DNA from: Scolanthus callimorphus
Lineage: Eukaryota > Cnidaria > Anthozoa > Actiniaria > Edwardsiidae
Assembly (NCBI GenBank): GCA_033964015.1
Contig: CM066919.1
Coordinates: 4,988,101-5,052,100 of the forward strand
Reading direction: 5' to 3'
Length of the DNA: 64,000 bases
Part shown: positions 11,901-21,849 of the stretch, piece after piece
Layout: every line of letters begins with the position of its first letter
How positions within the stretch are numbered: position 1 is the stretch's first letter
The notes under the pieces: model-generated
Databases searched by the model: none
What the model was told of the DNA's origin: nothing
Seen by the model: the letters and a program-made list of their open reading frames with translations, nothing else
Program-made: the position numbers and the translations under genes

Positions 11901-12019
11901 CCCCAGTGCTTGGTCTGACATTGCTTTGAGCAATAATATACAGCTGCGCAACCTGAGCATCGTTTATAATCTCCCTTATCCATTTCAGTTTCGCCACAAT
12001 AACTACAGTGGTGGGACGT
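11886..12019 (-). pseudogene. MYND-type zinc finger upstream of the Gypsy protease
   Basis: Translating the minus strand from 12019 gives CSYCGE, then KRCSGC, then VYYCSKQCQTKHW, in the spacing of a MYND finger (C-x2-C, C-x2-C, YC-x3-C, then W/H/C). The last Cys (VIC) is read only after shifting frame at a G5 run (plus-strand C11900-11904). Downstream of that run the frame continues into the protease. The gag frame stops at 12082, and the MYND frame is entered by a shift between there and 12020. MYND fingers normally bind proline-rich peptides. The seven Cys visible in order make chance unlikely; function in the element is inference. Confidence 0.75.
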
Positions 12020-12081
12020 GTTAGCAGGCGGGCCTACTCCCTGTCCCTCGGGGGTGGCCCTCCCATGTTTCCCGCCCTATT

Positions 12082-13140
12082 TTACTGTCGATGTTTGGCT
12101 TGACAGAAACGAGCAATGTGATTATTCCCGCCACAATAATAACAATGATTACAGTCCTGATTTCCCCTTTCCCTACAGGCTCTGCAACCCCTTTCTCTTT
12201 CTGGCCCTTGCGCGCTTGCTCCCTCGCGCACTCCCCCTTGAGCGCCGCGGTTTTCGCGCACATCTAGACCGCGCTGATCTACCGGCGTGTTGACTTTGTC
12301 ACGTAAGCTACCAATTTCAGCCATGACATTTGCAAGATCTTTCTGCATCGTACTCAAAACTGTGAAAATGTCGGCTTGCGGGACCTGCTTTTTCTCTGCT
12401 TTCTTTTTTGTCTCACAGCCCTCTTCGGAAACTATGTGAATTTTAGGAGGTGTTTTGCCCGCCGCGTTATTGAATTTCGTTACCCTCTCGCTCTCTTCTG
12501 CCATCGCCTTATTTAATGCTTCTATTATTTCTTCATCCGTCACGCTAGGTGCTTTGATAACAGGGCGAATTTTTGCTCTGATAGTTTCTTCCGATAAACC
12601 TGTCTCTAGCGCGTGCAGAAAAAGCCCTTGTACCAAAGACTCGTCATACTTAATCAAGCTATCGCTTTCCTTTGACGCGAATAGAACTTTCTGACGGATA
12701 GTAAGAGCTCTTATCAGAAAAGTCTGTGGGTCTTCATTTGGTTGCTGGGCAACGTTTGCTAGGGTTTGGTAAAGTTCCGTAGCACTCTTTTCGTGATAAT
12801 GAAAACGAAGGATTTTCTTTAATTTGAACAATGTAAGGTCGGGAATGCCTTCGAGATAGCTACGAAGCTGTAATCCTGGGAGAATAGCACGGATAATGGC
12901 ATTAATTATCTCCTTCTCAGAAAACCCTTTCAAAAGCCCCTCATCTATTTGCGATGACAGCGACTGATAGGTGAGTTTATCTCGCTGTCCCGGCTCGCCT
13001 ACTTGGCCTGCAATCTTGAATTCCCTTCTAAACACAAAATGGCTTTCCGGGACCTTTGGATTCTTAATTTCCTCGACTTTTGGCGAATCACTTTTGCTTT
13101 GGGGAACCTTTGATTGTTCAACCACTTCGGGTACCTCTTC
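12082..13140 (-). pseudogene. Gypsy gag, C-terminal two thirds
   Basis: About 350 residues, largely polar, with a capsid-like helical region (for example AILPGLQLRSYLEGIPDLTLFKLKKILRF read in parts around 12780-12900). A coiled region with DIFTVLSTMQKDLANVMAEI and an Arg-rich segment follow, then a CCHC zinc knuckle, CYYCGGNNHIARFC, near 12100-12140. The frame opens upstream at a stop close to 13140, with no true ATG there. The apparent first Met codon is GTG, because the N-terminus lies beyond the inserted DNA at 17733-17947. Confidence 0.85.
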
Positions 13141-13519
13141 TGTGAGTCAACGCCTTCCAAATTAATTTGTCTTTTTCCAAATTAGAAGATTCTGTTGAAT
13201 ATCACTGGTTTTGCTCATAATTCAACAAAAAATCTGAGCGGTTCTCATGACTTTTATCAGACATGGATAACATTATGTATAAATTCTGTGCAAAAGTTTT
13301 TCCGTTGCGCAGAAATTCAAGTTTTTAAGTACTGTCAAGAAATTCGTTTTTCGACAGAAAATAAAAATCTCAAGAATTACGCATGTGAAACTCGACAAAT
13401 TGCACATAACTGGAATTTTAAACAAAAAAGGTTTGCACGGATAGTTTGATTTCCAGGACTACTCGAAAAATGTCTTTGAAAACGGCTTGATTTGTACTAT
13501 CCTTATGTATCAAATGTAA

Positions 13520-13850
13520 GGGCTGGAATTTCTGAATTTCAGAATCCTTCACACCTATATATGGGTTCTGAATGTCAGAACTCCTTCCACCTAAAAATGG
13601 GTTCTGTATGTCAGAACCCTTCGCCACCTAAAAATGGGTTCTGTATGTCAGAACCCTTCGCCACCTCAGTATAAATTGGTTCTGAATTTCAGAACTCCTC
13701 CCACCTATAAATGGATTCTGTATTTCAGAACCCTTCGCCACCTAGATATGGATTCTGAATTTCAGAACCCCTCACCACCTATAAATTGGTTCTGAATTTC
13801 AGAACTCTTCCGACCTATAAATGAGTTCTGAATTACGGTCTCCCTTCGAC
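13520..13850. repeat. Palindromic subterminal array, left
   Basis: About nine units of roughly 36 bp: an imperfect palindrome GGTTCTGAATTTCAGAACC followed by a spacer like TTCGCCACCTATAAAT. Each unit can form its own short hairpin. The same units, inverted as an array, occur at 17215-17515. Confidence 0.88.
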
Positions 13851-14248
13851 AACCTTAATGCGTTTTATTGTAGCAAGAATGTTGTTTGATAAGGTGGATA
13901 GCCATTTTGTCCTCTTGTCCTAGGAGATCGTTTTTCACAGTTTTTATGACTCTCTGATGCTCCATGGTGATAAGCGTCAATACATTCCACTACCCCGTTT
14001 CCTGTTATAAAAGAGCGAAAATTAGTGCAGGGAAGGAAAACTGCTGTGCTGGAATTTTCAAATATCAGTTTTCAAGTATCATAATTTATATTTTAAATTA
14101 TGAATCTGCGAGGAGTTTTTGAGTCCCTACATTTTCAGCTGTCTACAAATAACAAGGCAGGGCATAGCTAGTGGGTGGTCCTGGGGTGCCGTGACCCCCC
14201 CTTTTTTCTAGAAGAAAGGAATTGCGACTGTAGTGACTCATCACATGT

Positions 14249-14501
14249 TAGAGTGCTTGCAGCCCCTTCTTCGGCGAACGTCCGTAAATCTTCGGCGAAA
14301 CGTCCGTAAATCCAGGGAAATGCTTTTTTACCCGCGAAGCGCTTTGAAGTGTCGAGGTTCTCAGGAGAGGGAGAGACGCGCCACGGCGTTTTCCTCTCCC
14401 TCTCCTGAGTAACTCGACAAATCGAAGCGCGCCGCAGGTAAAAAAAAAACGTTTCCCTAGATTTACGGACGTTCGCCGAAGAAGGGTCTGCAAGCATTCT
14501 A
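14249..14501. mobile_element. Foldback MITE with 9-bp target duplication
   Basis: Long TIRs, starting TAGAGTGCTTGCAGCCCC at the left and the reverse complement at the right, pair over most of the element, including a run TTCTTCGGCGAACGTCCG. Flanks are identical 9-mers ATCACATGT (14240-14248 and 14502-14510). A 9-bp duplication with long TIRs is typical of Mutator-like elements. It is nested inside the 13150-17711 insert. Confidence 0.85.
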
Positions 14502-15608
14502 ATCACATGTCCCTTTTTCGCGATTTCTATTTAACCCCTCTCTCCTCAAATACATTATAGAGCTATAAATTTCTGTACTGCAATAGTTTATCATTTTTAA
14601 CTTTCTAACTGAAGACTGAAAGCCTAAACGTTATAACAATTCGGTGATCGTGCGTGATAACAAAAGCTCAACCAAGAGAGACATTATACCTCCATGTGGC
14701 CCTGTATTGAATTATGGCTTGTAATAAAGACCGTGAAAACGGTACACGTCAAGAAGCAACACTATCAAAACGGTAGGAAACAAAATGCTATGACTGCTGT
14801 GACTGGAACTAAAGGTTCCTTACCAGTAAACCGAGGCAGAAGTAGAATAAACTCAGTAATACTAAGCCAAAACTAACGTGTTTCAACCCAACATCATGAT
14901 AAATCAACCAATGATTCGAAGTAATATGAACAAGTTTCTAAGGATTGACGCTTTACTACGCTTTGTTTTGAACACAAAGCGGAAGTGCACAGATAAATAC
15001 TCGAAGTAGGGACTGAAACTCTTACCCATACTCACCATGGACAAAGTTCTTCGTCTTTGGGTGCTAGATGGACATCGACTGGGGTGCAGAAATGCGACTG
15101 CGCGGTTCTACATCTCAATCGGTTACTATAATTTGCCATGCGTTGGGCATTTTACTCAATAACCGTCGAGGCGTCGAAGGAAGTTGATTGACTTGATTGA
15201 CTTGAATAATGCTGTACGTCTGTCAATTAACTATGATTGACAGATGAGCTGAATGTAGTAAACATATTGCTTTTTTAGATCAGTGAAACGTTTGTTATGG
15301 TATAAAATAGTGTTTCAGAGCGAAGATAATATTCATTCTTTGAAAAATGGTATTTTCTGGCAGATTTATTAAAATGTTAATGCTTTGGTAGTATTCCGCG
15401 GCTGCAGCTTTGTAAACAGAGGAATAGCTTAAACGGAAATGAGTAATGCCTGCGGTATTCTATTATTTCACGGTAGCCAATTGCGCTGCAGCCTAGAGCT
15501 CAGGCGTCAATTTGAAACAGAGATGAAACGCAGGTCACACGTAGAGAGACTGTTGACTGTCGATATTGTTTGAAGCTCAAACAGTTCAAACGTGACTACC
15601 TCGATAAT

Positions 15609-16438
15609 TATGTGTTCTTACATGGTCTTTGGAGGAAGAGTCTTTGGAGGATTATACGGCGGTGGCCCTACACCCGATTATAATTTTCCAGATCTTGCAT
15701 TTTCGTGGCGCAACACTCCTAAAGATCAAGAAGATCGCTAACGGACTGACTATAATAAGCCTTCACAAATGCCCTCTTCAAAGCACCGAAGCGATACCGA
15801 AGAATCCATTGGTAAGTAAAGTTGCTTTGCTTTGCCTTCGACGCCCACGCTTTGATGCGTGTGAATTGACCAAGCATTCAAGATTTGAAGTCCAGTCCAG
15901 GAAATCAATCTAGCATTGTGATTGATTAGCAGAAAATATTCTAGATCATCTTAACCGGTACAACGTACCTATCGCTAACCTCACAAATTCAAGGCACCTT
16001 TTGTGTGCCCTACGTTTCCGAAATCGCAAATTCCCTTGATAAGCGCTAGATAATTTGAAAATCGCTAGAATAGCCAATTAACTGATTTAAAGATATTACC
16101 AATACTTTAAGGGAATAAAACAAAATAAATATGTATTATTCCCGATGGGATTTGTCTTGTTTTCCCTGAGCCTCGGTATACTAGTCAGAATGGTTAAGTT
16201 TTTAAGTTAGGACAAGTTTTTGCATAAAAAGCATGGCTTTCGATTTTGACACGATTTACACAGCACATTTACCATTGCATATTATTAAACATTGCATTAC
16301 TACTATATATTCACATTTTGGAATTTTTATATATCATTATTATTTTTTTTTTTTCAGATATAGTGGACGGGTATCAAAGAACAATGGAAACGGTCTCAAG
16401 AATAAGAAAGAAAACAAATTCGCACGTGTGTATTTAAC
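15609..16438 (+). other. Possible two-exon fragment inside the insert (weak)
   Basis: A frame from ATG at about 15609 reads MCSYMVFGGRVFGGLYGG..., has one in-frame stop, and reaches a good 5' splice site (G|GTAAGTAAAG, cut after 15811). A pyrimidine tract ending CAG at 16357 then opens a second stretch, starting IVDGYQRTMETVSRIRKK in the joined phase, to a stop near 16438. No family is recognised. It could be a captured host gene piece or chance splice-like signals; the in-frame stop argues against an active gene. Confidence 0.2.
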
Positions 16439-17214
16439 TGACTGGCCGATGGAGATTCGGTTATAGGGGAAGTCATAAATGAAGGTGCTTATTTCTTCCC
16501 ACTCCATTGCTCATTGCTGCGTATCATGAAATGGACAAAGAATATCCCTAGAACGAGTACGTGCCGTGGAATGGACTCTTTGCAAGGGTCTCCGCCAGCA
16601 GGGTCTCTGTGAAAGACTTGCACATTATATCACATTTGCTTGAAATAGGACATGGCATTGCTACATTCCACTAAGAATCATCTCAAACTATGTAAATGTA
16701 TATAAGCACCGACTGAAATATCACTATAAATACGATGTTTGATATAGGCTGAGAAACACTTTTGTGTTAAAATGACCAGGGCAGGCGTACTCTCGTTGTT
16801 AAGAATGTAAGAAGAAAGTGAATGATTATCTTAGATATGCAAAATTAAGTACATATTCTACATATTATTTTTACGAGTTTATACTAGTGGGAATATTTCT
16901 TTCATTTTTCCGAGCATCAAACTGTTTTATGTTTTCTTACCCTTTTTGAGCTTCAAAATGCTAAGACTTTCTTACCCTTTTTCAGTCCTGAAACTGCTAA
17001 GAATTTATTGGCCTTTTTCGGGACTAAATACCTCGAACCGTTTTTTTTTTTCGGATCCGAGCGAAATCATGTTTTCCCTAGTCTAAATGAATATTTCTTT
17101 TGTTGAAGACGCAACTTTTGAAGATTTTGGACAATATCAAATTAGTTTGTAACGCGTTTCACGTTATTTATAGGTAATGATATACTGTTGTGTAGCTGTG
17201 TTGCAAAGAGTTCT

Positions 17215-17515
17215 GAAATGAAGAACTCATTAATAAGGTGGTGAAGGGTTCTGAATTACAGAACCCTTTATAGGTGGGAAGAGTTCTAAAATTCAGAACC
17301 TATTTAATGGTTGTGAAGGGTTCTGAATTACAGAACCCATTTATAGGTGGCAGAGGTTGTGAAATTCAGAACATACCTAGGTGGCGAAGGTTCTGAAATT
17401 CAGATATATCTAGATGACGAAGGGTTCTGAAATTCAGAACCGTGGCGTCGACGAGTTCTGAAATTCAGAGCCATATTAAGGTGGTGAAGGATTCTGAAGT
17501 TCAGAACCCATCGAG
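17215..17515. repeat. Palindromic subterminal array, right
   Basis: About eight units containing GGTTCTGAAATTCAGAACC-like palindromes with spacers such as TTTATAGGTGG, inverted relative to 13520-13850. The palindromic core is the same at both ends of the insert. Confidence 0.85.
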
Positions 17516-17732
17516 GTTACGGGATCTAAAAATCAGGTTTTTGTATGTTAAATCAATAATTGTCTGCTCAGAAGATACGTTATATGCAGAGTCGCTTAAT
17601 GTTTTGTGTACAATTTGGGTTTTCTTCAGAACTGCCTCTTTTTCAGCTGTGAAGTACCTAAACCTACAGAAAAAAGCTAATTGGAAAAACCAAAATTAGT
17701 TTGGAAGACGTCCGTTCAGGTTTTTTTTCGTG

Positions 17733-17947
17733 ATCAGAGGCAAAAATCGAGGTATGTTGACCCCTTGCCCTCCCCTTCGTGTTTTTCAAATGTTTTCTCA
17801 ATAAAGGCTCTGATAGTTTTTATCGCCTTTAGTTGAGCTTTCTACCTCACTCGGGTCCATTCCCAGAAACATTGCAAACTCAGACAGTTTCTTTACGTCC
17901 TTCGTCAGGATTTCGCTTTCAAGCGACAGTAATTTCTCTTCTGACAT
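17733..17947 (-). pseudogene. Gypsy gag N-terminus
   Basis: From ATG at 17947 the minus strand reads MSEEKLLSLESEILTKD, continuing to FLGMDPSEVESSTK. Near 17825 the coding signal moves by one base into a frame reading IRAFIEKTFEKHEGEG, until a stop at 17733. Charged helical composition and position between the PBS/leader and the rest of gag make this the gag start. It is cut off from 12082-13140 by the insert. I infer the join; I do not see it directly. Confidence 0.6.
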
Positions 17948-18372
17948 AGCGATACAGGTCAGCTTTTCGTGAGTATGAGTTTACTTTTAAACAATGGACA
18001 ATAAAGGCGGCTGATAACTTTTAAATCTTGTCAACAACTCGTTATCAGCTACCCTAAACACGCAAACTTTTAACTCAACTCAGTTCAAAACAGTTCACAG
18101 ATAAATCTCAATTTCGCCTATAAACCACCAAAAGTAACTGGAATTCTCCTACCGGTTGCTGTGCACCAGATACCCATTCACTTTAGACACGGTTTCTCAC
18201 TGCTTCTGTTCCATTTACGAATGCTAAGTTTCCCCGTATTCCCGATTCAGCATGACTTCACGAGATCACGCGACCCATCCTCACGGCACCATCAACTTGT
18301 TCTCCTCTCCAGCTCCCGAGGAAGCCTCGTCGTCTTTCCAGTACCTCTCCTTCCTGATGTTCCTTTGATCTC

Positions 18373-18390
18373 TTCCCGTCTGAGCCCCCA
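18373..18390 (-). other. Gypsy primer binding site
   Basis: On the minus strand, four bases after the 5' LTR end, the sequence starts TGGGGGCTCAGACGGG. The first nine bases equal the tRNA-Pro primer site known from several retroelements, but the rest differs, so the tRNA is uncertain. Confidence 0.7.
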
Positions 18391-18394
18391 GAAA

Positions 18395-18627
18395 TGTTAC
18401 ATTGACTTTTTCACAATGATTTGGAGTAGTCTTGGTTTATTAAAACACAGTCGATAACTGATACTAGTGGACCTAGCGAACTTTCTATATTATCTGATCT
18501 TGGGACCAAGCCCTAATACATCAATATGATCACGTGTCCTATGCTGTTCCTATTACACATCAACTTTATGACCTTGAATACACTCTTCAGGGACTTACTA
18601 AAATAGTGTCAAATTTACAACTTCACA
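18395..18627 (-). repeat. Gypsy 5' LTR
   Basis: Matches the left LTR; starts TGTTACATTGAC and ends CTTCACA on the plus strand. It should hold the promoter for minus-strand transcription, though no TATA box is obvious. Confidence 0.95.
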
Positions 18628-18688
18628 CCTGGATTTCACTTTTGGACTCAACAAACTGTGCTATTATTTGATACCACTTCCATGCATT

Positions 18689-18903
18689 GGGCAATTCCAG
18701 AAAATATATGTACTCGCACCATGGGTGGCACTAGTAACCCCCCCCCCCCCCCCCCTCAGAAATGGCTTACCCTCCCCCTACAGAGAGGTTAAACTGGATT
18801 CCAGCTTCAAGCCCCTCCCCATGCACGCAGAACCCCCCTCCCATTCAAAATTTTCAAATGCTGCCCATGGTGGGGATACATAATATATTTTCTGGAATTG
18901 CCC
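18689..18903. mobile_element. MITE with GGGCAATTCCAGAAAATAT termini
   Basis: Left end GGGCAATTCCAGAAAATATA and right end are inverted copies over about 45 bp, including a CACCATGGG segment. A C18 run lies at 18738-18755. It has no coding capacity, and no clear target duplication was found. Confidence 0.75.
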
Positions 18904-20395
18904 ATCCTCGAATTGAACCAAGCTTTTGATTATAAGAAATGGTTTTGTTCCTTGTGCAAAGCTTGGCAAGATAAAGGTTTGCTTCCATACCCAATCATGG
19001 CGGTAATGCACTTAAAGACTTCCCCACCCCTCTTGACTTTCCAAAGGAAAAATGTAGTATTTGTATTGAAAATAGCCTCTTTACCCTCTAGAAAATCTGG
19101 CAAATCTAGAAAATCTTGACCCTGATCCAGACCCCAATGTCCAGAATTTTAAAAGGAACTACTTAATGTCAAGGTATCCCTATGTATGGGTAGAAAGAAA
19201 ATCCTCTGTACTGGCAAAATATTCACTCCCTTGTCAACATTCTTCTTCATTATTTGCATTCCTTGCTATCTCAGAAATAATTTGCAACCTTGGCTGTTCT
19301 TCAATGGATCGAGTCTGTAACATGACAACTGATGAATGCAAAGCCCTTCTTGTAAATAATGGCACTTGTTCTGTAAAGGAAACGAAAATGGATCCATTGT
19401 ATGACTTTTCTACATAAAAACATTTCATTCATGCGTTAAGCCAGGCTACCCATGTTAAGACTTGGCTGGTCTTGCCACAAGTCATTATCAAAATATGCGG
19501 TAATCGGGGGATTTTTTTTCTGTAAAAAATGGGCTGGCATCTGGCAAAAGCATGGTGATGTCTGACTCATACACACTCAAATAATGTCCAGACTACAGAA
19601 CCATAGCTTGAAATAGGTTTTAAATACAAGTCTCTTTACGAAAGACAACAGCAAAACTTTATTCTGTGCAGATAGGAACTGTAAACTGGGACGAAAATTA
19701 TTCTCCAAAAGGACAAAGGAAAAAAAACCTCACCTTGGATCGCATTCTATGACTGATTACATAGTGAAGTCGCCAAGTCAATCCTCTAATCAACAGAGCA
19801 ATAAATAAGCCAGGCGACTGTTGCCTTGCATGTTTTAAAGAAATATGGAAGCGAAAAAAGTTTTTTCGAAGTCTTCAGATCGATGCCACGCCTAACTGTC
19901 GGTCGCCCGAAAACTCCACGAATTCAAACCACTCACTTACTAGACGTTCCCCTTCAGCATAATTATCTGCTAAAGCAACTCCTTGAAGTGAAGGATAACC
20001 GTAAATAGAAACAAAATCCTCTATATTGGCGGAATATTCGAGCTACACATTCTTCGTCTCCCTTCTGTTCATTCCTTTGCAATCTGAGAACGGAAAAAGC
20101 CTAATGGGTTTAGCCGCTGGCCACGGGATGTGACGTCACGAAAACGTATTTCCGCGGTGTCGAGATATAGCCAGATCGTGTGATAACGACAATTTAAACA
20201 TAATTTTAAAATAACTGTAACGACAATTTAAAAATAACATGTCAGGATGTCAGTGATTTCACAGACAGAGAGGAGAGGAAAATAATTTTCAACGGACTTT
20301 TTAAAGAGCGACAAAAAGTAACTTTGGCTGTCTTCGATATTCTTCTGAGTCATTTTCGCGCGAACTATGTACTTCACGAAAGTCCTTCCGATCTT
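18904..20395. other. Non-coding stretch with a diverged direct duplication
   Basis: Segments 19150-19280 and 19973-20095 are diverged direct copies (AGAAAGAAAATCCTCTGTACTGGC versus AGAAACAAAATCCTCTATATTGGC, cut here for comparison; then CATTCTTC...CATTCCTT...ATCT.AGAA). Short frames at 19166-19417 and 19826-20008 have no recognisable domain. Confidence 0.5.
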
Positions 20396-20397
20396 TA

Positions 20398-20540
20398 CTA
20401 CCATCTTCGTTCAACCCTGAAGCTTGCAAATGTTTTCGCGTAGTTTTACTTTTCAAACGTGACGCTTTGTCGAGAAGTTCTCGCGTTTTTCGCTCGCTGA
20501 TTGGCAGAAAAATAACTGTAAAATCAGCAGAAAATGGTAG
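20398..20540. mobile_element. TA-flanked MITE, short copy
   Basis: Starts CTACCATCTTCGTTCAACCC and ends GAAAATGGTAG, flanked by TA on both sides (20396-20397, 20541-20542). The same family, longer and more palindromic, is at 59129-59370. TA duplication suggests mobilisation by a Tc1/mariner-type transposase; this is inference. Confidence 0.75.
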
Positions 20541-20654
20541 TAAAAAATCTATTAAAAACTATTTTCCTTTACACTTAAAATTTGATTAGGTAGCGATGAG
20601 TTTGCGTTCTTCAAGTTACGAGATGGATTGTCTTAGGAGTATTATCTGCCCCTG

Positions 20655-20701
20655 CCACAAGCACCAGGACAGTCTAAGCAGGGCCGTAGGGGTTACTGGG
20701 G

Positions 20702-20743
<42 letters not shown>

Positions 20744-21196
20744 CTGCTAAGGGAGTGTATTATGTGTCTAAGGGAGTGTATTATGTCTTCTACGTAATAA
20801 ATGCATCAGTAACAGCTTCTGTTCGGCCAGTTCCGTTGGGCACTCTCGGGGGTTAATAACTGGGGGTGAACTATTAAACAGGCATCATGCTCGCGTCCCT
20901 TCATTCACGAACATGACCAGGCAGAAAAGACTGAAAGCGGGAGGTTGGTTCGCGGTGTTTGAAGAAGGGAAAATAATGAAACCAAGCTGAACAGTGATTT
21001 GCTATGGCTTGAGGTAAGAGATAAGAGATTATTTAGTGAATGTGGATCTTATTGGGTTTAAAAACCGATAATTCGAGCGTGATAACGGGATTTGAAAACC
21101 ATATGTGAATGCCATTCGAGCATTCGATCAATTATTACTGATGCATTTATTACAGAAGACATAATACACTCCCTTAGACTGTCCTGGTGCTCGTGG
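20655..21196. mobile_element. TIR element with G41 tract
   Basis: Left: GCACCAGGACAGTCTAA (20661-20677), and after a G41 run (20703-20743) GGGAGTGTATTATGTCTTCT with TAATAAATGCATCAGTAA. Right (21135-21196): the same segments inverted. A 21-bp direct doubling of CTAAGGGAGTGTATTATGT occurs at the left. A partial third copy, CTCGGGGGTTAATAACTGGG plus GACTGTCCTGGTGCTCGTGG, is at 47686-47778. No coding capacity. Confidence 0.72.
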
Positions 21197-21445
21197 TCAG
21201 ACCGACGAATTTAAGGGTCAAACCGAGTCAAGGGTTCGACCGAGTTAAGAGTCAAACCGAGTTAAGGGTCAGACTGAGATACGAGTGTCAGACCGAGTCA
21301 AGGGTTCGACCGAGTTAAAAGAATTAGACCGAGTCAAGGGTCTGTACGAGTTACAGGTCAGGCCGAGTCAGACTGAGTCAAGTATAATAAGAACAAATCC
21401 AGGGTCACCGAGTTAAAGGCCAGACCGAGTTAAGGATCACATCGA
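21197..21445. repeat. GGGTCAGACCGAGTTAA minisatellite
   Basis: About 13 irregular units of 17-20 bp around GGTCAGACCGAGTTAAG, with variants GGTTCGACCGAGTTAA and GTCAAACCGAGTCAAG. It begins directly at the end of the preceding TIR element. Confidence 0.85.
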
Positions 21446-21510
21446 GTAATGGGTGAATGGTAGAATAATAATTTTCTTAATGATTTTCTTTTTCCCATTT
21501 TGGTTTATAG

Positions 21511-21835
21511 ATGCAGGTTGACACTTAAGCTTCGTGAAAAGGTGCACGAAGTTGACAGCGCTATTATGACCCACCAAACATTGATAGTCGGTCGCCCCCA
21601 TGCCTTCATTAGTTTTTGCTTAAGGGGGGGTCTTTTTTCTGTCCAGAAACTGCAGGATGAACGAGTGCCGTCCTCTTATGTCAAACTCAATGTAATGCCG
21701 TGGCCGCAGTGGTGCGATAGGAAGGTCCCGGAGTTCAAGAAATCCGCAGTCCTTAGACTCAGGCGGATTAAGGCTTGGCTAGACACCAATTTTCTCAATA
21801 AATTGGTTTTTAAGACATTTCATCTTACAAACTGA
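21511..21835 (+). other. Possible coding exon, family unknown (weak)
   Basis: After a splice-acceptor-like TTTTGGTTTATAG ending at 21510, one frame stays open for about 108 codons to TGA at 21833-21835. It contains HEVDSAIMTHQTLIVGRPHA and KKSAVLRLRRIKAWLDTNFL. Composition looks protein-like, but I recognise no domain and no upstream exon. It may equally be chance. Confidence 0.2.
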
Positions 21836-21849
21836 TGGAATATCAAATG

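Larger units (their letters stand above)
13150..17711. mobile_element. 4.56-kb TIR insert splitting Gypsy gag
   Basis: The ends are inverted: left ACGCCTTCCAAATTAATTTG and, read as reverse complement, right ACGTCTTCCAAACTAATTTT, with similarity continuing for about 35 bp. Inside each end lies an array built on the palindrome GGTTCTGAATTTCAGAACC (13520-13850 and 17215-17515). No transposase was recognised. Gag-like coding sequence lies on both sides, which is why I read this as an insertion into the Gypsy element. A target duplication could not be defined, so the exact borders are uncertain by several bases. Confidence 0.7.
6849..18627 (-). mobile_element. Ty3/Gypsy LTR retrotransposon, full length, decayed, with nested insert
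   Basis: The element is bounded by near-identical LTRs (6849-7080 and 18395-18627) and a 4-bp target duplication, CCTG, at 6845-6848 and 18628-18631. Transcription runs on the minus strand. The order is 5' LTR (right), PBS, gag, MYND-type zinc finger, aspartic protease, RT, RNase H, integrase, polypurine tract, 3' LTR (left). Integrase after RNase H and the LDQGKAYHQGF and YLDD RT motifs are typical Ty3/Gypsy features. At least six frameshifts or stops and a 4.56-kb insert in gag make it non-functional as it stands. LTR similarity, judged by eye at only a few differences over 232 bp, suggests a fairly recent insertion despite the broken frames. Confidence 0.93.

Noticed and set aside
20596..20856. 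Plus-strand frame with a poly-glycine run
   Set aside because: The glycine run is the G41 homopolymer of a TIR element.
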